Of a DNA stretch of 64,000 nt, positions 59,001 to 64,000 are shown piece by piece. Each line of letters starts with the position of its first letter. Position 1 is the stretch's first letter. This DNA comes from Sequoia sempervirens (lineage: Eukaryota > Streptophyta > Pinopsida > Cupressales > Cupressaceae), in the NCBI GenBank assembly GCA_007258455.2, contig VDFB02373365.1:223237353-223301352 (forward strand). The letters run 5' to 3'. The position numbers were made by a program, and so were the translations under genes. The notes under the pieces are model-generated. The model did no database searches, was not told the origin of the DNA, and was given only the letters and a program-made list of their open reading frames with translations.

Positions 59001-60450
59001 TCCACATGGTGACTTTTGAGCAAGTTCCAAGAACACAAAATAAGGCAGCAGACGCAATGGCCACAATTGGCTCTCTCCTAGACATTCCTAGTAATGTGCC
59101 TCAATTTGAATTTTTGGTAGAACAACTTTTGGTTCCTGCTTATGACATACCAGAATCAGAGATGGTTTGCGAGCTTGTTGGTCCCAATTCTCCATGGTAT
59201 CAAGACATTTATGACTACCTCAAGTCCCAAACCCTTCCCCCCAACCTATCCAATAACCAACGAAAGTCCTTTATCCGAAAAGCTGCCAGATACACCATCC
59301 TCAGTGACACCCTTTACCGACGTAGCTTTGATAATTCCCTTCTTCGATGTCTTGACACTGATGAAGCACGAACGACCTTGCGAGAGGTACATGAGGGTAT
59401 ATGCGGATCCCATTCAAGTGGTCCTACTTTAGCCAAAAAGATAATGAGACTTGGGTATTACTGGCCAACCATTGAGAAAGATGCACTTGAATTTGTCAGA
59501 ATGTGTCGCCAATGTCAGATACACAGTGACTTGATTCATGCACCAGCACAGGAACTTCGGCCAATTACATCTCCTTGGCCCTTCACACAATGGGGACTCG
59601 ACCTCGTGGGCAAGATCCATCCTACCTCATCCAATGGCCACAAATTCATCATTACCGCCACTGAGTACTTTACTAAGTGGATCGAAGCCATCCCACTCAC
59701 TTATATTACCTCACTCCTCAAAACAAGTTTATCCTCAACTATATCATCTGTCGATATGGTATTCCACAATCCATAATCACAGATAACGGTCGTCCCTTCA
59801 AAAATCAGGATGTCCGTGAACTTTGTGAACGCTTCCATATCCGACACCACTTCTCCACGCCTTACTACCCACAAGGAAATGGTCAAGCTGAGGCATCTAA
59901 TAAAACAATCATCAAACTTCTTAAGAAGACTGTCAATGATGCTGGTCGTGACTGGCACATACAACTCAATCCTGCTTTGTGGGCATATCGCACTAGCATC
60001 CGTACTCCCACTGGAGCCACTCCATTTTCCCTCGTCTTTGGAGCCGAAGCCATCTTGCCCATAGAGGTCGAAATTCCATCCCTACGAGTCTCTATGAAAG
60101 GTCTAATCACTGATGAAGAATATCGACAGTCACGACTGCATGAATTAGAAATGCTAGATGAACGCAGACATAATGCCTTGAACCACTTACAGGCATATCA
60201 AAATCGTCTTTGTAGAAGCTACAACAAAAGAGTGATGACTCAAAAATTTGACATTGGTGACTTGGTTCTCATGCAAAATCCTAAGAATCAGTCCGACAGA
60301 GAAAAACCAGGCAAGTTTGAGCCCAATTGGCTGGGTCCGTACATCATCACTGCGTCATTTGGTTCTGGCGCATATCAGTTGGCTACTCCAGATGGTGAAC
60401 AATTAACAGAGCCAATCAACAGTCTGCATTTACGCAAGTTCTATGCATAG
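56069..60450 (+). pseudogene. Pol of element C: reverse transcriptase, two RNases H, integrase
   Basis: ATG 56069 overlaps the gag-protease stop by 4 nt in another frame. Residues 1-400 are an acidic spacer. Reverse transcriptase follows (about 430-680) with RICTDFRDLNKACPKDDFP and YVDD at 57827-57838 (residues 587-590). The gypsy RNase H (about 725-810) reads ILYISATASALGALLAQ, without the usual first Asp. The archaeal-type RNase H (about 877-1007) has YFDGSH, AEYEAL, YGDSQLV and NKAADAMA. Integrase has the zinc domain (VHEG, GSH, CRQC) and ATEYFTKW, with Glu where Asp is usual (59663-59665). One base is lost between 59702 and 59725. Beyond it the frame ending at 60450 gives ITDNGRPF (Asp at 59782) and GQAEASNK (Glu at 59890) and a C-terminal GDLVLM...LGPYII domain. 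It would copy and insert the element. Confidence 0.93.
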
Positions 60451-60519
60451 CATCAGAAAGTCTGGCCGACAACCATTAAAAATACAAAAAAAATGGAAAA
60501 ATACAAAAATATCGTCACT

Positions 60520-60695
60520 TGGATGAAAACTTGGCAAACAAGCATCCTGGTGACACCAAAAAAAAAATAATAATAATAATAAAAATAAAAAAAATTGACA
60601 AAAATAAAGAGAAATAATTCATCCAATAGTGAAAACCTGGTAAACAGGCGCTTTGGATAAGTACCATGGTGAAAACCTGGCGAACAGGCACCATG
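60520..60695 (+). repeat. Three GTGAAAAC motifs each followed by a short hairpin
   Basis: ATGAAAACTTGGCAAACAAGC (60522 on, split here as ATGAAAAC plus CTTGGCAAACAAG-like), GTGAAAACCTGGTAAACAGG (60631 on) and GTGAAAACCTGGCGAACAGG (60668 on). Each allows a 4-bp stem (CTTG/CAAG or CCTG/CAGG) around a 5-nt loop GNRAA. The stem differs between copies by a compensating pair. Confidence 0.6.
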
Positions 60696-60949
60696 TGTAG
60701 TCGGTCACTGCTTTGACATCTACTATCACTCTATCTACCTTCGTCCATAATAAACATCCATTCTGCTAAGTTTCGTCAGAACGTTTCACCCTGACATCAC
60801 GACATTTCTTTCCATGGCCGACAGTGATTGACATCGAAGTCTTGCACATCGCCTATCGTCCATACCGGTCATGCTCTTTCCATCAGCTTGACTAGGGGCA
60901 ATATTTTATCGTGGGACTGCAGTGGGTATCGCACATGGTCTTGACATCG

Positions 60950-61190
60950 AAAAAGTCCTGAACAAATCCTAAAAATCATAAAAAGTCCTGAAAAAAATCC
61001 TAAAAATCATAAAAAGTCCTGAAAAAATCCTAAAAATCCTAAAAAGTCCTGGAAAAATCATAAAAATTATAAAAAGTCCTGAAAAAAGACCTAAAAATTG
61101 AAAAATGTCCTGAAAAAAGACCTAAAAATTGAAAAATGTCCTGAAAAAAGACCTAAAAATTGAAAAATGTCCTGAAGAAAGCACAAAAAC
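60950..61190 (+). repeat. A-rich tandem repeat in the 3' region of element C
   Basis: Repeated AAAAAGTCCTGAAAAAA and ATCCTAAAAATCAT words with a unit near 30-36 nt, about seven copies. No coding sense. Confidence 0.7.
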
Positions 61191-61515
61191 ATCCAAATAA
61201 CATCACAAATCCCAAAAATAGAGTCAAAATTAGTCATGTCATTCGTGTTATTCTTTGTCAATAGTCGAACTACGAGGTCTCTGAGTGCACGACGTAGGCA
61301 AGGCCATCTGTCGATGAGCCCCCGAGGCCACCTAGGTCAGTCCTTTAGGGTTTGTCATTTTGGTCAAATAAATCAGACATAGTCACACTCAAAAACAAGA
61401 CCATCATTTGCACGTCAACATTCACATTGCGAACCAACAAACAACATAGCCCAGTCAGTCATCAAGCCAAACATCTGTCAAATTGCCAACACAATATCAA
61501 CCTAGTCACTTTATG

Positions 61516-61775
61516 GTCCCCTTCAAGATGTGTCCTTCTTGGAATTGGACCTCGTCAAAACGTCATTTGCCTTTTCAGGATGTGTCTTTCCTGACGACAG
61601 GCTTCATCACCTAGTCATCGGCCTTTTCAGGATGTGTCCTTCCTGATGATAGGCTTCGTCACATAGTCATTGGCCTTTTCAGGATGTGTCCTTCCTGACG
61701 ACAGGCTTCGTCACATAGTCATTGGCCTCTTTAGGATGTGTCTTTCCTGATGGCAGGCATCGTCAAAACGTCAAT
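61516..61775 (+). repeat. 52-bp tandem repeat in the 3' region of element C
   Basis: CCTTTTCAGGATGTGTC[CT]TTCC begins at 61570, 61622 and 61674, and as CCTCTTTAGGATGTG at 61726, exactly 52 nt apart. A more diverged copy lies near 61516. Quoted landmark shortened. Confidence 0.88.
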
Positions 61776-62343
61776 ACTGTCAGACTCTTCAAATTGTCAA
61801 ACTGTCAAGCTGTCACACAATCAACCTTCGACACACAAATCTTGGAAAACATATTGAATGGTTGTTGATTTTTCTGGTCTATTTTGTCTTATCTTTTTAT
61901 TATTTTGTCTCTTGGTCATGTTCCTAGCTACCTCAAGGATGTCCCATGAAGGATTTAGAGGTGCAATGATGTCTCATGACCTAATTTTCCTTGATTGTTG
62001 TCTTTGGTGTGTCTTGACAAAAAGACTGGGGCAACTTGGCCTTTAGTATGAGTTAGGACATTCCTTGTCTGTGGCTGTCTGTTTTTACAAGTGGACGACC
62101 TTGCACACCTTGGTCTATGTCATATCATGGTGTTTGTTGTCCATTTGTCACATTTTACTGCCCAATGATGATTACGCAACGCCTATGATGTTATGTGGCA
62201 AAATATTGAAGTATTCCTTTTTCATCATCACATCCATGACTTCCACACTAACATTTCTTCTATTCCTTCATCTTCTAGTCCTCTCATCCATTTCGAGAGC
62301 ACACTCATGTTCTTTGAACCCGCCTGTCCTCTTGAGGGGGCAT

Positions 62344-62451
62344 ACCACTACCTCCTCATCATCCTTCCTCTCGTCACTTTCAAACTGGGGCATTTTTACC
62401 ACTACCTCCTCATCATCCTTCCTCTCGTCACTTTCAAACTGGGGCATTTTT
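62344..62451 (+). repeat. 54-bp direct duplication near the 3' LTR of element C
   Basis: ACCACTACCTCCTCATCATC starts at 62344 and again at 62398, and the two 54-nt units look identical. Confidence 0.88.
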
Positions 62452-62496
62452 TTTTTTACTTGTTCTTTGACATAATGCGATAAACTGTATCATGTC

Positions 62497-62510
62497 AAAG
62501 AGGGGCAAAA
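62497..62510 (+). other. Polypurine tract of element C
   Basis: AAAGAGGGGCAAAA directly before the 3' LTR, identical to that of element E. Confidence 0.9.
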
Positions 62511-63398
62511 TGTAGACACATAAAAATGGCCTCGCCTTGCAAACCATATTTCATACGATGACCATGCTTCTTACTCACATAATTCAATTATTTAATCAGG
62601 TCCTAATGTCATAATTATTCCTCCATGATTATTTAAATAAATAAATTGCATTTATTTATTTAGATACGTCACTAATTAGTCCTTATGCCCTCTAACAATT
62701 CTCCATTTAACCATTTATCCTTCAATCAAATAAATTTATTTATTTAGCCCACTTTCCATCTCACCAAATAAATAATTAAAATGATTATTTATTCTCTTTT
62801 GTCTCATTCCCATTTATGAATTAAATCATTATTTAATTCATAAGTCAACATTCTCCACAAATTAAATAATTTCTATTATGCCAACTACCTATTATTCTCC
62901 ACCATTGATTTGATTATCTACAATTAAATCTCAACCCTTTATTTCAAGGCTTGCCCTAACTTTGACCTAATGTTGCCCTAACCCTAATCATCCTTATCAC
63001 ATTGAATCCTAGCCGTTGATCTTAGGGCTTCACCAACTTTTAATCTTGTCCGTCCATTCACCATTTGGAATTCTTTAAAAGGCCCTCTCTCAAGTCATTT
63101 TAACACACACAAGTTATTTTCAGTATGCTTGAGAGCTTTTGAGCACTTGAGTAATCACATCACTTCAATATTTTGCTTAGCTTTGTCATAGGTTATAGTT
63201 GCACTTCAAATTTGAGGGCAATTATATCATTTTCAGCAAGATGGAAAAGACCAATGGAGGTGAATCAATGGAGGCTTGAAGACTAGGTGAATTTGTTTCA
63301 TACTCTCATGTTTCTTGCTTTCATTGTTCTCCATTGTTATTAGGGATTTAATGGTTTTATGCTATTTGCAATCTAACATGAAAATTTTCTCTAATACA
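62511..63398 (+). repeat. 3' LTR of element C
   Basis: 888 nt, matching 47358-48245 with about three substitutions (for example TTTCCC/TTGCCC near 47822/62975, CTGTCC/TTGTCC near 47895/63048, GGAGAAG/GGAAAAG near 48091/63244). Followed by AGCTA. Confidence 0.95.
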
Positions 63399-63403
63399 AG
63401 CTA

Positions 63404-64000
63404 TAGAAGTGTATGTAAATAGGAAGATTGTCACTCGAATTACTGGATGAGAATACTTTGGCCAAAGTAGTGTAAGTTGCCACTGGTTACACTGTCAGTT
63501 CACTGTGTTCCTTTTATGCATTCTAGTTTAGGATTTTCATACTCGTAGGGGAAACAACCATATGATTAGGTTATGGTTTGTAGGACACAACACTAAACTC
63601 AGATAGGCTATTGTTATGGGGTTTACCTAACAATCTCTTCATTGAAGGGTAGGGCCATCTGGTCATATGTGGCAAATGCATGGGGGAATGCATTTGAGTC
63701 CGTGATTGGTGGAAAATAACTTGAGTGATGCTTCTCCTCATTAGATGGTGGTCGAGGTTTGTGAATGTTTGTGCCAGTATTGGGGACAATTAGAGTGTAT
63801 GCATCAGGGAGCGAGGACATCTAGAATGTATGCACCAATGCAGTGACATCGTGACCAGTTTGTATATCTAATGCTAGATGAAGCTCAGAAGAGCTATGCA
63901 TGTATCATGTACCCATTTATATGGAAGGATGTAATCTTGAAAGTTAAACTTGAGTTTATTCAATTATAGGTGCTGTCATAATAGTGGTTTACAATTCCTG
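63404..64000. other. Right flank, no recognisable gene
   Basis: Sequence continuing the pre-insertion target of element C. No coding frame recognised; a 65-codon minus-strand frame at 63623-63820 has no identifiable motif. Confidence 0.4.

Larger units (their letters stand above)
60451..62496 (+). other. Non-coding 3' region of element C
   Basis: About 2 kb with no convincing gene. It holds, in order, three GTGAAAAC-hairpin motifs (60520-60695), a TCCTGAAAAAATCCTAAAAAT-type tandem stretch (60950-61190), the segment shared with element E (61260-61350), a 52-bp tandem repeat (61516-61775), and a 54-bp duplication (62344-62451). Confidence 0.6.
47358..63398 (+). mobile_element. Element C: complete young Tat-like Ty3/gypsy retrotransposon
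   Basis: Two 888-bp LTRs, TG...CA ends, a perfect 5-bp target duplication AGCTA (47353-47357 and 63399-63403), a primer-binding site and a 14-nt polypurine tract define a 16,041-nt element. The coding order is gag, protease, then a second frame with reverse transcriptase, RNase H, archaeal-type RNase H and integrase. The double RNase H and the 4.2-kb leader place it in the Tat lineage of Ty3/gypsy (related to Ogre and Retand). LTRs differ at about 3 of 888 positions, so insertion was recent. Two single-base frameshifts and one nonsense codon disable it. Confidence 0.95.

Overview
The window looks like plant nuclear DNA made almost entirely of nested retrotransposons. I recognise no intact cellular gene. 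AT-rich composition, very large Ty3/gypsy elements of the Tat type (a second, archaeal-type RNase H, long leaders, accessory ORFs), a Ty1/copia element and a LINE-type insertion indicate a seed plant with a large genome. A gymnosperm (conifer) is my best guess, but that is inference from element type only.

Positions 1845-42954 are best read as one old Tat-like element on the minus strand (element E). Its LTRs lie at 1845-3124 and 40779-42954, its decayed gag-pol at about 30290-37350, and a plant mobile domain (PMD) pseudogene in antisense at 4148-5842. Four later insertions split it: a TIR-like element of unknown class (6225-10077), a Tat-like gypsy element A (10621-23658), a copia element B (23896-29102), and a LINE-type insertion (41683-42611) inside E's 5' LTR. 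Without these E would be about 18 kb.

Positions 42955-47357 are an intergenic stretch with AT microsatellites, a 57-bp tandem repeat, tRNA-like SINE heads and a cluster of CACGTG palindromes. Positions 47358-63398 hold element C, a 16-kb complete and young Tat-like element on the plus strand. Its two 888-bp LTRs differ at only about 3 positions, it has a perfect 5-bp target duplication, and its gag-protease and pol frames are broken by one nonsense mutation and two single-base frameshifts. C and E belong to one related family: they share the same 14-nt polypurine tract, protein order and 3'-region motifs. Positions 63404-64000 are unannotated flank.

In these elements gag makes the particle, protease matures it, reverse transcriptase with RNase H copies the RNA, and integrase inserts the DNA. 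No copy here has all frames open. The most notable points are the antisense PMD gene with about 31 nonsense codons yet no frameshift, the RNase H placed before the reverse transcriptase in element A, accessory ORFs between integrase and 3' LTR, and repeated GTGAAAAC-hairpin motifs downstream of integrase in C and E.
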